Source of the DNA: Breviolum minutum Mf 1.05b.01
Lineage: Eukaryota; Sar; Dinophyceae; Suessiales; Symbiodiniaceae
Length of the DNA stretch: 64,000 nucleotides
Direction of reading: 5' to 3'
NCBI GenBank assembly: GCA_000507305.1
Contig: DF239151.1
Location: 62,001 to 126,000 of the forward strand
Numbering within the stretch: the first letter of the stretch is position 1; each line of letters begins with the position of its first letter. The position numbers and the translations under genes are program-made. The notes under the pieces were generated by a model. The model was not told where the DNA came from, ran no database searches, and saw only the letters and a program-made list of their open reading frames with translations. Below, one piece after another: positions 22,705 through 33,580 of the stretch.

Positions 22705-23554
22705 TTTTTGCGGTAGCTGTACCGAACTTGATAGTGTATATCCGTAGCGCCAATTTTCTCAGCATTTTGATATCTTTTCGTATTGTTTTGGCGCACTTTT
22801 GAGCTATGTCGGAAGTGAACTCTGTTTTCTCCATGTGGTTGCAAATTTCGGTAAATTGTCTTCTGTGGGAAAGCTCTTTGAAGGATGAAATCTTCAGGAA
22901 ACTGTCTAAATCCAAAATTTCAGGATTTTCTTCTACGCTTTCAATAGATGGCAAACTGGTGTCTACTAAAGGCACACAAAGCAGTGATTCTTCAGCCGAA
23001 ATTCTCCCAAAAAGCGCACGAAGACTCCGAAGCGCATCAACGTAGATTCGATGCCCTGCGAAGTACAAAGAATCGCCTTCCGACAAGACTCTCTTGACTG
23101 CTCGCATGTTGTAGCGCAATAATGCAAGCGATTTGGTCTTGTCCCAAACAGCAAGTTCGCCTCGCCACCCACCTGCAGGGACTGAATCTAAGTGCCAGTC
23201 CGCCAAAGAGCTGTCTTGAAAACCTTGAACAGTTCCACGCAGAAGATGTAACAGCTGTTTTGCGGCTTTCAGTTTTCGTTCGAATACCTTCTGAAGGAAC
23301 CCTTTGAACCATGCTGGGCTGAGGTTCAACATTGGGCCAAGGTGTTCTGATGCTGCGATAAAGAAATCTCCAGGGGTCGCTCGATGAATGTATCCGGCCA
23401 TTTTCTTAGCGAAAAACGAGTAAATAAGGGAATACTTCAGTTCATTTTCCTCCTCTGCTGAAGGCTTCTCATCAAAGGTCACAAACGGCAAAGATCCGAA
23501 CAACCAAAGGCGGTAAAGTTCTCCACCCTCTTGCAGACTACCAGTGAAAATCAT
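22688..23554 (-). CDS. Intronless ORF 2 of a three-ORF block, unknown protein
   Basis: 288 codons from the ATG inside the ATGA overlap. The frame is -1 relative to ORF 1 and stays open upstream to about 23704, where it reads FKSKNWYIERLLLCYFVVSE, which looks as protein-like as the end of ORF 1. It may therefore be the continuation of one ancestral protein after a frameshift. Features include FFAKKMAGYIHRATPGDFFI and a basic C-terminal helix KTIRKDIKMLRKLALRIYTI. No catalytic motif was recognised. Confidence 0.6.
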   Translation of the reverse strand: MIFTGSLQEGGELYRLWLFGSLPFVTFDEKPSAEEENELKYSLIYSFFAKKMAGYIHRATPGDFFIAASEHLGPMLNLSPAWFKGFLQKVFERKLKAAKQLLHLLRGTVQGFQDSSLADWHLDSVPAGGWRGELAVWDKTKSLALLRYNMRAVKRVLSEGDSLYFAGHRIYVDALRSLRALFGRISAEESLLCVPLVDTSLPSIESVEENPEILDLDSFLKISSFKELSHRRQFTEICNHMEKTEFTSDIAQKCAKTIRKDIKMLRKLALRIYTIKFGTATAKNGGKS

Positions 23555-24684
23555 GTTTTCCCAATAAGATACTGGTATTTCGCTGACGACAAAATAGCAT
23601 AACAGGAGCCTTTCAATGTACCAATTTTTGGACTTGAACCGAGCAAAAATGCTGTTCTTACATCGAGCTTGACTGGACCTTTTCGAGCTCTGGTGATCAA
23701 ATGCCTACAACCAAGCCTTGAGACTTCACTGGACTCGGTTGAAAGAACACTGATTTCATCTTTCAATCTTTTTCGCTTCTCACCAAAAGGAAGGACGTTG
23801 TTGATGAAGCCAACCATAGTTCCCTCTGGTGTAGCATCAAGAGAAGCAAAAACTCGAGAAAAATCTGCAACGTACCTTTTCAATTTTCGTTTGCTTGGAT
23901 CGTCCTCATCATCTGCCAACGTTTCGTTTTCCTGTAAATATACAAACAGCTTTCTGGTACGTTCGCGATTCGCAGAAATAGGGTCTCTTTTGTTCCATAT
24001 CGCTTGGCCTTTGACATCAATATGTCTGCAAAACCAAGATTGTGAAGACACCGAATTAAACTCCGTCTCGATTTCAGAGGCGAGCTCAATTGGAATCATA
24101 GCACCATAAAGTCCACTGAGAAACTTCCAAAAGCCTGTTTTGATGATGAGGCTAAGATCTGCAGTGGAAGCTCTGATCAACCGAACAACAATAGCAGGCA
24201 ACACAGGGCCTTTGCTCGTCAACGCTTCGGCTTCATGCATCATCGTGTCTAAATTCTTGACATCAAAAGCTTTGAAGCAAAGACTGTAGTCGTCAATATG
24301 GTTGCTCAAAACTGTTCGTCTGTGAACAGCCCGCTTTCCCGATGTCGGCACTAAAGTCTCCAAGGCCTCTCGAGTTGCTTGTACCAAGGGCTCAAACGCT
24401 CCATCTGGCTCAACCCTGGAAGCAAGAATAGGCTCAGACGTCGAAGATGGCCACTCTGGTTCCCTTGGAACCCAATAATCTGTGATAGGTCCTATCGACC
24501 ACCTAGGAAAGAGCCCTAGCTGTGCTAGCGAGATTAAAGCGTCTCGAATAGCACGAATGCATTCACTTGCGTGAATCTGCGACGACGAGGACCCTGAAAA
24601 CGCCAGCCCCGAGTAAAGAGAAAGCGTCGCGTCTAGATTGGCGCTGAGTGGAGGCACTGATTTGGTGTAGAAGACACATCTGAA
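23551..24684 (-). CDS. Intronless ORF 1 of a three-ORF block, unknown protein
   Basis: An open frame of about 378 codons, the longest in the window. It has no ATG near its 5' end: the first methionines are far inside (DTMMHEAEALTS), so it is either 5'-truncated, started at a non-ATG codon, or entered by splicing (an AG lies at about 24657). The protein is mostly helical and soluble, with an acidic patch ADDEDDPSKRK. No domain was recognised and there are no membrane segments. It ends in an ATGA overlap with the next frame. Candidate origins are an endogenised RNA-virus structural protein, a retroposed gene, or a lineage-specific dinoflagellate protein; I cannot choose between them. Confidence 0.6.
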   Translation of the reverse strand, partial: FRCVFYTKSVPPLSANLDATLSLYSGLAFSGSSSSQIHASECIRAIRDALISLAQLGLFPRWSIGPITDYWVPREPEWPSSTSEPILASRVEPDGAFEPLVQATREALETLVPTSGKRAVHRRTVLSNHIDDYSLCFKAFDVKNLDTMMHEAEALTSKGPVLPAIVVRLIRASTADLSLIIKTGFWKFLSGLYGAMIPIELASEIETEFNSVSSQSWFCRHIDVKGQAIWNKRDPISANRERTRKLFVYLQENETLADDEDDPSKRKLKRYVADFSRVFASLDATPEGTMVGFINNVLPFGEKRKRLKDEISVLSTESSEVSRLGCRHLITRARKGPVKLDVRTAFLLGSSPKIGTLKGSCYAILSSAKYQYLIGKT

Positions 24685-25071
24685 TCATTCAAAAACAATG
24701 CAACTTCTGGTAGGGAAGTTGCCCCCTTTGTCCCTCTAGTTTCAGGTACCCTGAGGGTCTAAAGTGTAGATTCGTGAGTTTCAGGAGACTCTTGAACACA
24801 ATTTGGAAAATTGGGTTGACCTAGCCAAGATTCTAGGACAACTACCTAACACTTTATCTTATCTATATAATATGATCCTATGAAACTATATTATATATAT
24901 ATATGTTTCTATAGTCACTGTCATCTACTTGGCTCAGTCAATGTCATCTGCCAACTCTTTGTACCTTCACCACTGGTGCCCATTGAGAACCCCAAACGCG
25001 CAAAGCAAACCAAGCCTTGGTCGTTTGGATAGGCGAAGGGGGGTGGAACTTGGAAAATCATTTCCAATTAG

Positions 25072-25180
25072 TACCCTCCCTGAAACGAACATAGCCTCTG
25101 AAAATGGATGGTTGGAATACGATCGTTTCCTTTTGGGGCCCGGCCTATTTTCAGGGGCTATGTCAGTTCCAGGGAGGGTA
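25072..25180. repeat. Family A hairpin element
   Basis: Near-perfect terminal repeats TACCCTCCCTGAAACGAACA and TGTCAGTTCCAGGGAGGGTA. One of the best preserved copies. Confidence 0.85.
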
Positions 25181-25453
25181 AGTACATGGTTAATAACCAT
25201 GGTGATCGTAAGTCCGCTAAGGATCGAAATGGTGGTTACTAATTATACTTACTCAAGTGGGATCCTCCTCCAAGTTGCCACTTTTTTCCACTTGATTTTG
25301 TATCACAATACTTTTTTCCTTACCAAAAATTACCGATTGCCAGACGGTTTAGGTATGTTTAAGGTATCCCGGAAAAGTAAAGAATATCCCCCTGAAAATT
25401 GATGGGTTGGAAGATGATTTTATTTCCTTTCAAAATGGTCCCTTTTCAGGGGA

Positions 25454-25582
25454 TACTCTCCCTGAAAGTAACAGCTCGCACCTGAAAATAGACCCCTGGA
25501 AAAGGAGATTCCTATTCAACATATTTCAAAACCCATCATTTTTAGGTGCTATGTCTGCGACCTGTTGGTTGTAGGGAGTGTA
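25454..25582. repeat. Family A hairpin element, diverged
   Basis: TACTCTCCCTGAAAGTAACA at the left and TTGTAGGGAGTGTA at the right, with the CACCTGAAAATAG arm. Confidence 0.65.
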
Positions 25583-25782
25583 TCCGTTCATTTGCAGGGG
25601 GTGGTAGAAACTCCCATGGTGCTGTGACACATCGCTTCAGGGCCCATGGGTCCTTAACATAGCCACGTCACGAACTACATTGCACGTCCGTCGCGCTGGC
25701 CAGTGAAACGCCCAAACATACGGGCCTCGGACGATGGGAAACCAGCAAACAAAATGGAGCTTTTGGCCAGAAAAAAAATAAA

Positions 25783-25870
25783 ACCCTCGTAGGGAACTAA
25801 CATATCCCACCAAACGGAAAAAGGAAAATCATCTTCAAAAGTGATTCTTGATGGGATATCTTAGCTCCCA
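25783..25870. repeat. Family B hairpin element
   Basis: GGGAACTAACATATCCCACC and GATGGGATATCTTAGCTCCC arms. Confidence 0.7.
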
Positions 25871-26108
25871 GAATATTCATTTCTTCTTCAAAGCTTTTCA
25901 CTTTGTCACTTCTAGGTTTTTCTTTACAGGGAGGTTTTCTCAAGATATATACATGTTCAATACTTGGAACGAGTTCCAAACACGTCCAAAAAACAATTTC
26001 CTTAAATGACGGTACCACAGTAGAAAAGCAACGCCTCATGCGAATAGAATTTGTTTGGTCTGATGATTGGGCGATATGGACCTCCATTCTCAATGCAAAC
26101 AAACCAGA

Positions 26109-26210
26109 CACTCCCTGAAACTAATATAGCACCTGAAAATTGATGGTTGGAAGACTGCTTTCCTTTTGGAAACCTGATTTTCAGGGGCTATATTAGTTTT
26201 AGGAAGCTTA
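26109..26210. repeat. Family A hairpin element
   Basis: ACTCCCTGAAACTAATATAG and CTATATTAGTTTTAGGAAG ends enclose a CACCTGAAAATTGATGG arm. Confidence 0.7.
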
Positions 26211-26797
26211 TCACTTTTGCATACCTTTTGCATGTTCCGACTGAAAAAAAAAACAACTGCCAACATCTTGAAATTCATTGGAGAAATCAAATTCCCCAAG
26301 AGTGCAGGTCCAACATTTCAATCGACTCTGGCTTTCCAAGAACGACCGGATACCAAGATTTTCAAAAACAAAACTCTCATAGCTTCAAGGCTCATTGGAG
26401 GCCAGCACCCAATAAGCTTTTCAACACACACTTCTCTTCACTCACATTTTAAAAAACACATCCCAGCAGTTGAAACTGCCAAGTAACATGGGGTCATGCA
26501 TTGGATATAGCAACTTGAGTGGTTTCAACACACGTTTTGAACATACATTCGCTCGTCCAATTGGATCATCTACCCTTGATTCCTTCATACAAATTCAAGC
26601 AACCAGGTTTTCAATCATCATCCTTGCCTTAAATATCAGTATTTGTTTCGGAAGGCCGACATTTGACAACAAAACCACTTCCAGGTTTTTTTTGCGTTTT
26701 TCTTTTTGAACACCCGTCTCAGCATTTTCAAAACAATCATCACCACCAAAAACCAAGACTGACATCAGCAATGTGTTTTTCTTTCTCTAACCCAAAG

Positions 26798-26872
26798 CCA
26801 TGTCATGGCATATGTACCTACATGAATGGTTGCATTTTATGGCAAATGTAGGTAAATATGCCAGTCCCATGG
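26798..26872. repeat. Family G hairpin element, diverged
   Basis: CATGGCATATGTACCTACAT and ATGTAGGTAAATATGCCAG arms. Confidence 0.65.
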
Positions 26873-26923
26873 ATCCTATGGCCTATGGAGTCCCTGATAT
26901 CAACATTAAACACCTTGACTCAC

Positions 26924-27036
26924 CTGATGTCCGGATATCCGTCTCCCTGGGCATTGCCAAGAAACACCAAGGACAAATAGATGGAAGTTTCAAACCGTTG
27001 TCCACCTAAGTCATCAACGGTACGGCGAAACGGGGC
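26924..27036 (-). CDS. Candidate exon, unrecognised protein (strong coding signal)
   Basis: The donor CATCAG/GTGAGT is canonical. The frame encodes APFRRTVDDLGGQRFETSIY, then LSLVFLGNAQGDGYPDI. The acceptor may be CTTCGAG/GCCCCG (27036), or the exon may extend to 27077, where an AG lies inside the terminal inverted repeat of a family A element. The extended frame stays open (YYGKHLPNDSTFE). Function unknown. Confidence 0.55.
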
Positions 27037-27073
27037 CTCGAAGGTTGAATCATTCGGAAGATGTTTCCCGTAG

Positions 27074-27187
27074 TACCCTACCTAAACCTAACATAGCCTA
27101 AGCCCCTGAAAATGGGCCGGACCCCAAAAGGAAAGTAGTTGTTCCAACCACCAATTTTCCCAGGTTATGTTAGTTTCAGGCAAGGTA
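27074..27187. repeat. Family A hairpin element adjoining an exon
   Basis: TACCCTACCTAAACCTAACA and TGTTAGTTTCAGGCAAGGTA ends. On the minus strand its terminus (TTTAGGTAG/GGTA) lies at the 5' edge of the coding frame ending at 26924 and offers a splice acceptor. Confidence 0.75.
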
Positions 27188-28603
27188 AAGGCAAAAACAG
27201 TGTTGTAAGCTGGAAGGGAGCTTTTCAATGGCTGTTTGCGAACCTGTTTTTGAAAGGAAATGATGGTTACGACGTAACAGAGTACCATACAATGGTATGT
27301 ATATACCCCATTCTATTGACTGGGTCGGGTCGTGATTTCCATTTTGTAACCAGGATTTTGAAAAACCTACATGTGCCCCTCTAAATAAATAATTATATAA
27401 GTTGTCCACTCCGACTTGTTTGTGACATCAGTGTCATGATCAAGATTGGCAAATCTCTACAAAATGAACATGTCAACCAAAGAGTTAGATATAGTTGTAA
27501 GCTTCAGATGCTGTAAGCGCATCACATCGGGTAGCTTAGCATATCCGAGGCTAACTCGGAGTTACCTGTCGTTTTTCCAAGTTCTAACTAGGAGGACCTG
27601 CCACCTCCTCACCCCTTCTCATGATAGATCTGGGCATTCCGGAACGTATTCGACAACAAATCACCTGGATTTGATGTGATTTGAAGTGATTTCATGGATT
27701 TCATGGCGATGTTAGCATAAATGTCTAAGAAGGGGTTGAGAATGTCAAGCTTTGACAAAATCATCATTTCAAGAAACAAATGCGTTTCAAAAAATCATGA
27801 ACATAGAGATTCTGTAGCTAAATACATATTATGCACTGAAAGATTGCATCTTGAGAGGCCTCTCAACTTTTTCGTTACTTCGAAGAGAGACACATAACAG
27901 AGATATATTTTAATACACATAGATGACAAAACGTAATATGTTATATACATTTACATAATATACACATACAGTAAGATACTGTGACAATAAATGCAACACG
28001 CCCCGTATGAAATAGTCAACCATCCCGGTTTTGACCACTTCTTGGTATCCAGATATCACCGGCATTGAACCCATGGCACTTTGTAACTAGTTCCAAGATG
28101 TTACAAGGAGCAAGTTGATATAGAGCCACCAACCGGGCAAGCTGGAAAATCAGCCGTTTTCTAATAGGAGATTAAAATTTGAAACCATGGAGTTTCAAGG
28201 GACGTGTGAGTTTTTCAAGGCAAAAAAACTTAAACTACAACTTTAAATCTATCATCTACCAGATCCTGACCATTCATATCACCAGCAACATAGCAGTAAG
28301 CATCCTTCCTAAAGATGATCAACCCCAAAACCATCCTCCCCAAAACCATCCCCAAGTCACCGTGAAGAAGGGGATCAAGCTTTTGACCACCTTGGTGGGA
28401 TATTTTTCCGTGTAAACCACGGAGTCCGTTTTTCAGTGATCCAAAAATGCGTGCCGTTTAGAGAAAGTTGTTTACCCCAACAAAAAGGGAAGGTGCCTTC
28501 AGTTCAAACTGAACATGTTGATGTGGGAATATAGTCATATCATATCCTATCTTTACAGCCCTCATAATATAGAGAGGTTTCCTTTTTGTTGGACAATACA
28601 CTG

Positions 28604-28850
28604 GAAAATGGAGATGAACCAGACCTGGAAAGCCTGAGTGTAGAGTAGGTATGACTTGGGCGCTGTTTAATTGGTTCTGCTAGCTTCCCATCAAATTCGT
28701 CAAAAGTATCCAAAAGTGACAACGTGAACATGGTGTTCCTTCGAACATGGGTGCTTTTTCGTTCGTTGTTTACGGATGGAGAATCCAGCGGCTGTTCCAA
28801 CATATCTGCCAACAGAAATCCTTTCTGGCGGATGACATGTGTGGACAGCA
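28604..28850 (-). CDS. Candidate long exon, unrecognised protein
   Basis: An open frame of about 80 residues including KGFLLADMLEQPLDSPSVNN, then RRNTMFTLSLLDTFDEFDGK. The likely 3' edge is near TTTTCCA/GTGTAT. Charged, soluble and not repeat-derived. The 5' edge is not fixed. Confidence 0.45.
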
Positions 28851-29289
28851 CATGTACTGGCCACTGTCATGAAAAATGAAAAACAAAAACATCGTCCAAG
28901 CACAACGCCACTCATGTGTCCAAATGGGCTTGTGGAAGCTGAAGCAATCGAAAGTCATTGCTTGTGGGCGTAAAGGTTGCCGCATTAAGTGAACATGACA
29001 ACTACAAATGATTGACAATTCAACAACACCGAAGCATACTAAAGGCTTTTCTCTCAACCATTCCATGATATCTATTAGTGATTCATCTTGTGTGACGTGT
29101 ACATTCCAAGCTAAAATGTCAGCCCAAAATCACAAATGGTTGGATCCTGCAAGTGATTGGAAATCAATTTTTTTCGAACGCAAAACTGGCAAACCTGGAA
29201 AAACGTCACGTTCCACAAGGCTACTAAAAGTCAAGTAATAGGCAACGGCAAAGGTGAGTAGCTTGACATCATCTAAATTTATCTTAATA

Positions 29290-29403
29290 TACATTCCTGA
29301 AAACTAAGATGACATCGGAAAATCCCCATTTTAAATAGGAAATGCATCTTCAAATGGTGGATTGTCCATTGTCATGTTATATATGTTAGTTTTCGGGGGG
29401 TGA
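29290..29403. repeat. Family D hairpin element
   Basis: CCTGAAAACTAAGATGACAT and GTTAGTTTTCGGGGGGTG arms. Right after it come direct duplications of the GGTGGATTGTCCATTGTC segment, down to about 29500. Confidence 0.65.
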
Positions 29404-29770
29404 ATCATGCAAAATGGTGGATGTCCATTGTCCATTGTCATGTTAGCTGTTAGCTTTCAAATGGTGCATTGTCCATTGTCCATCTTCAAATGGTGGATTG
29501 CCCCCCCGAAAAACGAACGAATGGAAACCATGTCAAAGGAAAGGATATAGTCATAGTCTTCCAAAAACAAGCATTTCTCAGAACCTTTTGCTGTTCGTTT
29601 TCGGCAGTTGCACGTAATTTCCAACGACCCAACCGAACCCCATCTGCCTTCCCCAAGTTTTTTTTTCCAAAGCCCAAGTGTCATAGGTCAAAGTCACCCC
29701 AGAGCAAAGCCTCAGAGGCTTTCCCCTTTTTTTTGGTTGGCGAAGGAGGAATCCTTTTTTGATATGGCTT

Positions 29771-29883
29771 CTAGTTGGTGATTTCAACCCATTTGAAAAA
29801 TATACTCGTCAATTGGGATCATTTCCCCAATTTTGGGGGTGAACATAAAAAATGTATAAAAATGTTTGAAACCACCACCTAGG
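29771..29883. repeat. Family F element
   Basis: CTAGTTGGTGATTTCAACCC and GTTTGAAACCACCACCTAG ends. Confidence 0.75.
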
Positions 29884-30384
29884 TTTCCTTTGGTGTTTTC
29901 GTGGTCTTCTCAATCAAATTATCTCAAGGTAATGTGATCACATGTTCGTAAATTGAACCTGCGGCCAGATGATTCGTGATTCATTATTTTTCAGAAGTCT
30001 GAGGTTTCTTCCCTCACTAATTGGAAAGAAGTCATCATCCCAATTACTCCGAAAAATCCGACTCCCTTGATTTTCGTGCTGAGATTTCTGAAGCAAAACT
30101 GCACAACTGCATCATGGACTATGATTCCATCATCATTGCCTTCATGTGGATTCGCGTGGCCCCCTTTCATGTGCCCATATATGGATCAATCGCTTAAAAA
30201 CAACCTACTAACAAATGGCTTCATTTGAATGGCAGAATTTCCACTAAATCCCACATTGTTGAATCCATCAACATGTATATGATATATCAGATTTCATTGC
30301 TTCCCTTTCACCTGATGTTTACAGTTTCCATTCGTGGTTATCCGGTTGGTGGTCGAGCTAAACCAGATTATTACCATACCCCCG

Positions 30385-30387
<3 letters not shown>

Positions 30388-30458
<71 letters not shown>
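30388..30458. repeat. ACA microsatellite
   Basis: About 23 ACA units following CCCCCGAA, interrupted only at the ends. Confidence 0.9.
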
Positions 30459-30563
30459 GGGACAAATGAATAAATGATGATTGGATCAGTCATCATTCAT
30501 GATCTTCCAGTCAAACGTCCCCTTTCAGCTTTTTGGAACTCGCAGCAACCCACCGCACACCAC

Positions 30564-30699
30564 CCCGGGTGACTTGTCTTGAAGGTCCAGGGAACATGCT
30601 CATAGAATTCAAAAGATTTGCCGTTAACAGCAAGGCTGATGGCAACAACAACCTGTGATTCGGTTCCAAGCGCTATCCGTGACAAGGGAAGGTTTCCAT
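30564..30699 (-). CDS. Candidate exon, possible extracellular beta-sandwich repeat
   Basis: The acceptor CGCTTGCAG/ATGGAA and donor CCGGG/GTGGTG bound 136 bp. It encodes GNLPLSRIALGTESQVVVAI, then SLAVNGKSFEFYEHVPWTFK. Alternating hydrophobic strands with VNGKSFEFYEH recall immunoglobulin-like (IPT/TIG-type) repeats, but this is only a resemblance. Start phase 1, end phase 2. Confidence 0.5.
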
Positions 30700-31519
30700 C
30701 TGCAAGCGAGATTTCATAAAATTGCTGGCCAAATGCTATTAGTATTCAGTATATCAACCTACGGAACAGCGCTTTCGGGGAAACATTCCCTATTTATCCC
30801 TAGTTGAACTACTTATGTTTTGGGCGGGTAATGTCACCTGCAAAAAGGAACGACAAGTCCCCTATACAATGAACTCCTGGTTGATTGCTAGGGTTTTGTG
30901 CAATGTGCGATGCTCTCCGCTCTAGTAGCAAATAGTGTTAATCCCCCTACCTTTTCGATGAATGGGTTTCAGTAAAGAAAACATGTAGAAAATCAAACCA
31001 ATGGGATCTTTTGGACTGGGGGGGTTTAATGATGGGATAATGACATGATAATACTGTATATATTTGTAGGCTTCATCCCCCCAGATTCACTGGCAGAAAG
31101 ATCTTAGTCACTACTCTGTTGTTGAGTTGCTTTGGACGAATCCTAAATTCGCCGAAGTCCAGGTTTCCTGAAGTCAAGGGGTTGTTACCGATTGGCTGTT
31201 GGCTGTGGGTTGTTTCAACGTCAAATTCATCAGGCAACCATCAGAGAAGCAAACTCTTGGAAGATCATTTTGGAGATGGAACCCCTGTTTTGGAGATGGA
31301 ATGTTTTATGTAAATACAAAATCTGTGTTTCAGAATCTGATAAAACCTCATTTCTACTCAGATTTTGAAAGCAAACAGGCATTCGTGACGACTTGATGCC
31401 GTGATTGTATCATCCTCAAAGGTGTGACGGAAGGAATTGGACTATTGGCTTCAATAGAATGAGTTCCAGTAATCAGTTCACCCTGGTTATTGAGATACTG
31501 TTGATGGACAAACATCCTG

Positions 31520-31611
31520 CACCACCTGGCATGTATAAAACCTCCACAAATCATGGGATTCTCTGCCAACCTCAACTGGTTAGCCAGATTTCTGAACCAT
31601 CAACAGTATTG
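31520..31611. repeat. Family E element
   Basis: CCACCTGGCATGTATAAAAC in the body and TTCTGAACCATCAACAGTA at the right end; the left terminus is lost. Confidence 0.7.
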
Positions 31612-31619
31612 AGGGTGTT

Positions 31620-31785
31620 TGAAAACAAAGACCCATCATTTTTTCCGTGTTTTTGCAAAGCGTTTTTCCCATCATCTTTTTCCGAAGCTCGGCTGCCTTC
31701 CTGGATAACTACAAGCAGGGTGTGTTTGTGGAAAGCATCTGGAGAAAATGTCATTTCGGAGGTGTGATGACCGGACCGACCTACA
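31620..31785 (-). CDS. Candidate exon, unrecognised protein
   Basis: The frame reads HTSEMTFSPDAFHKHTLLVV, then IQEGSRASEKDDGKNALQKH. A family E terminus begins right at the downstream side (near 31611), where its sequence ACT/GTTGATGG offers a GT donor. It may share a gene with the exon at 30564-30699. Confidence 0.4.
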
Positions 31786-32112
31786 ACAAATCCTACTGAA
31801 ATGCAGGCAGTTTTCAAAAAGCTATTGGCTTCTTTAGAGATTCATATGCAGTTCTATTGCCGTGGTTGGAAAAGTATGTTACTTTTAGAATATTTTTTCC
31901 AATGAGAGTCTCTCAATCTAACCTTTTCATGGGAGATTTCCACCTAAATAAGGACAGGTAAAACCCCCCAAAAGCTGGGTTCCTCTTCACTCAAAAAAAA
32001 ACATTAGTGTCTCGGGTCAAATGATTCTTCGTCTCCCCCCGCTTCCTGTGTAACATGTTCATTTGAACCATGTTGAACCCAATCAATTTGAGATTCCGTT
32101 AAACCCAAAATC

Positions 32113-32240
32113 TGGTTGGTGGTTGAACCAACCCATCTGAAACATATTGGTTATGAGTCAAAAATGGGTTCATCTTAGCTCATCTTCCCCAAATTTTCGG
32201 GGTGAACATTTTCAAACATATTTGAGTTGCCACCACCCAG
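32113..32240. repeat. Family F element
   Basis: TGGTTGGTGGTTGAACCAAC and ATTTGAGTTGCCACCACCCA ends; a partial second copy lies at about 32388-32475. Confidence 0.7.
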
Positions 32241-33580
32241 AAATTTGTCTGAACCCTCTTCCCCCCCAATTCGTTGGTTGCCAACCATTGTTTGGATCCA
32301 CAAACCTCAACCTGATCCACTGGGTGAGAAGTGCAACAAAGCAGAGATTTTGGATCTGATCATTGACAAATCTCGAAGATTTTCTGAAGTGGTTGAACCA
32401 ACCCCATCGAAAAAGAGTCGTCAAAATTGGGTTCATCTTCCCCAAGTTTCGGGGTGAACATAAATGTATATAATAACCTGACTTCCTATTTAACCCTCAG
32501 GTCTAAAGATGATTTTGAATTCTGTTCACAGAATCGATTCTATGATGTTCATTTACGTTCTATATACCCCAATTCTACTTCATCATAATTTTTTCCCAAA
32601 GAATAGCGCATCCTCCTAAAAATTGGTCACTCTCTCAGATTTTTTGAGGAATCTCATGTTGTGTAAACACCGTGAGGAACACGTAGAAAGTGTGGGAACC
32701 TTTAATTTTGAAACTGAAGAAGTTACGACATGTGAATTTTTATCACTCGTGGCGACACATTCACCAACTCAAATGTTTGCTACCCCATTTGCTGAGGCCA
32801 AATAGATCCCAAAGAAGGTTAACGTGAGACAATTTAAGGCCCAATTGCAAAAGAAATATGTTCAACTTCAACTTCATTTTCCTAATGGGGCTTACCCCCC
32901 CATCTTTGAGAACCACCACCAAAAAGCTTACATTTAAGAAATGTCAACCAGTTTTTCCCTAATCCCAAATTGAAGAGCTTTTAAAAACCGCGGGTGTTTT
33001 TGGTTCCAAAGGGTTTGACCTCTGCTAACCTGGAGACATTTGAGATGCCCGGGGCCCCAGGATGCTCCCACATGGCAAAAACGAAGGTTTGTTGAAAAGG
33101 ATTCCCTACAAAAATGTAAAAAAACACTGGGAAAGGGGGACAAGAAAGGTTTGAAAGGGGACAAGCCAAAGGTAAGACATGTTTTTTTTTCCATTTCTTG
33201 CTCTGATACTTCTTACTTGTGTCGAAAATTTCTGCTGTTCCTAGTTATGGAAAGCCATGAGTCTGCGCAGGTACAACATGGTGGAAAGCAAGCCAATGTG
33301 ATGATTGACAACTTTGCCCAACAATTTCAGATCAGGGTCTCTGCAATAAAACCGACCAAATGCCAAAGACATTTGAAAGCTGCGAGGAAGGCAAAATCAA
33401 CAAACTTGAGCACACAAACATATCGTAAATGTCGTAGGTCTCCCCGGAAGGAATCAAATAGCTGACATAGCAAAACCATGCAAAGCCATATGAAAAGAGA
33501 AACACCAGGAAATATCTCACTGAATATAAATGAGGGCCAGTTTTTTTTTTTCAAGCGTCATGGCTCTCATCTGCGAAATG

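Larger units (their letters stand above)
24685..26923. other. No exon supported; hairpin-rich intergenic or intronic DNA
   Basis: Holds family A copies (25072-25180, 25454-25582, 26109-26210), a family B copy (25783-25870), a degraded family G copy (26798-26872) and a TA tract near 24865-24905. Nothing else looks coding. Confidence 0.4.

Noticed and set aside
22315-24684. Relict spliced-leader sequence or poly(A) tail marking a retroposed cDNA
   Set aside because: I looked for the dinoflagellate leader end (TTTTGGCTCAAG) upstream of ORF 1 and for an A-run after ORF 3 and found neither, so retroposition is not supported directly.
33040-33465. 141-codon plus-strand open frame with a lysine- and arginine-rich tail
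   Set aside because: The opposite strand is equally open, no splice signals support it, and it would be the only plus-strand gene in the window.
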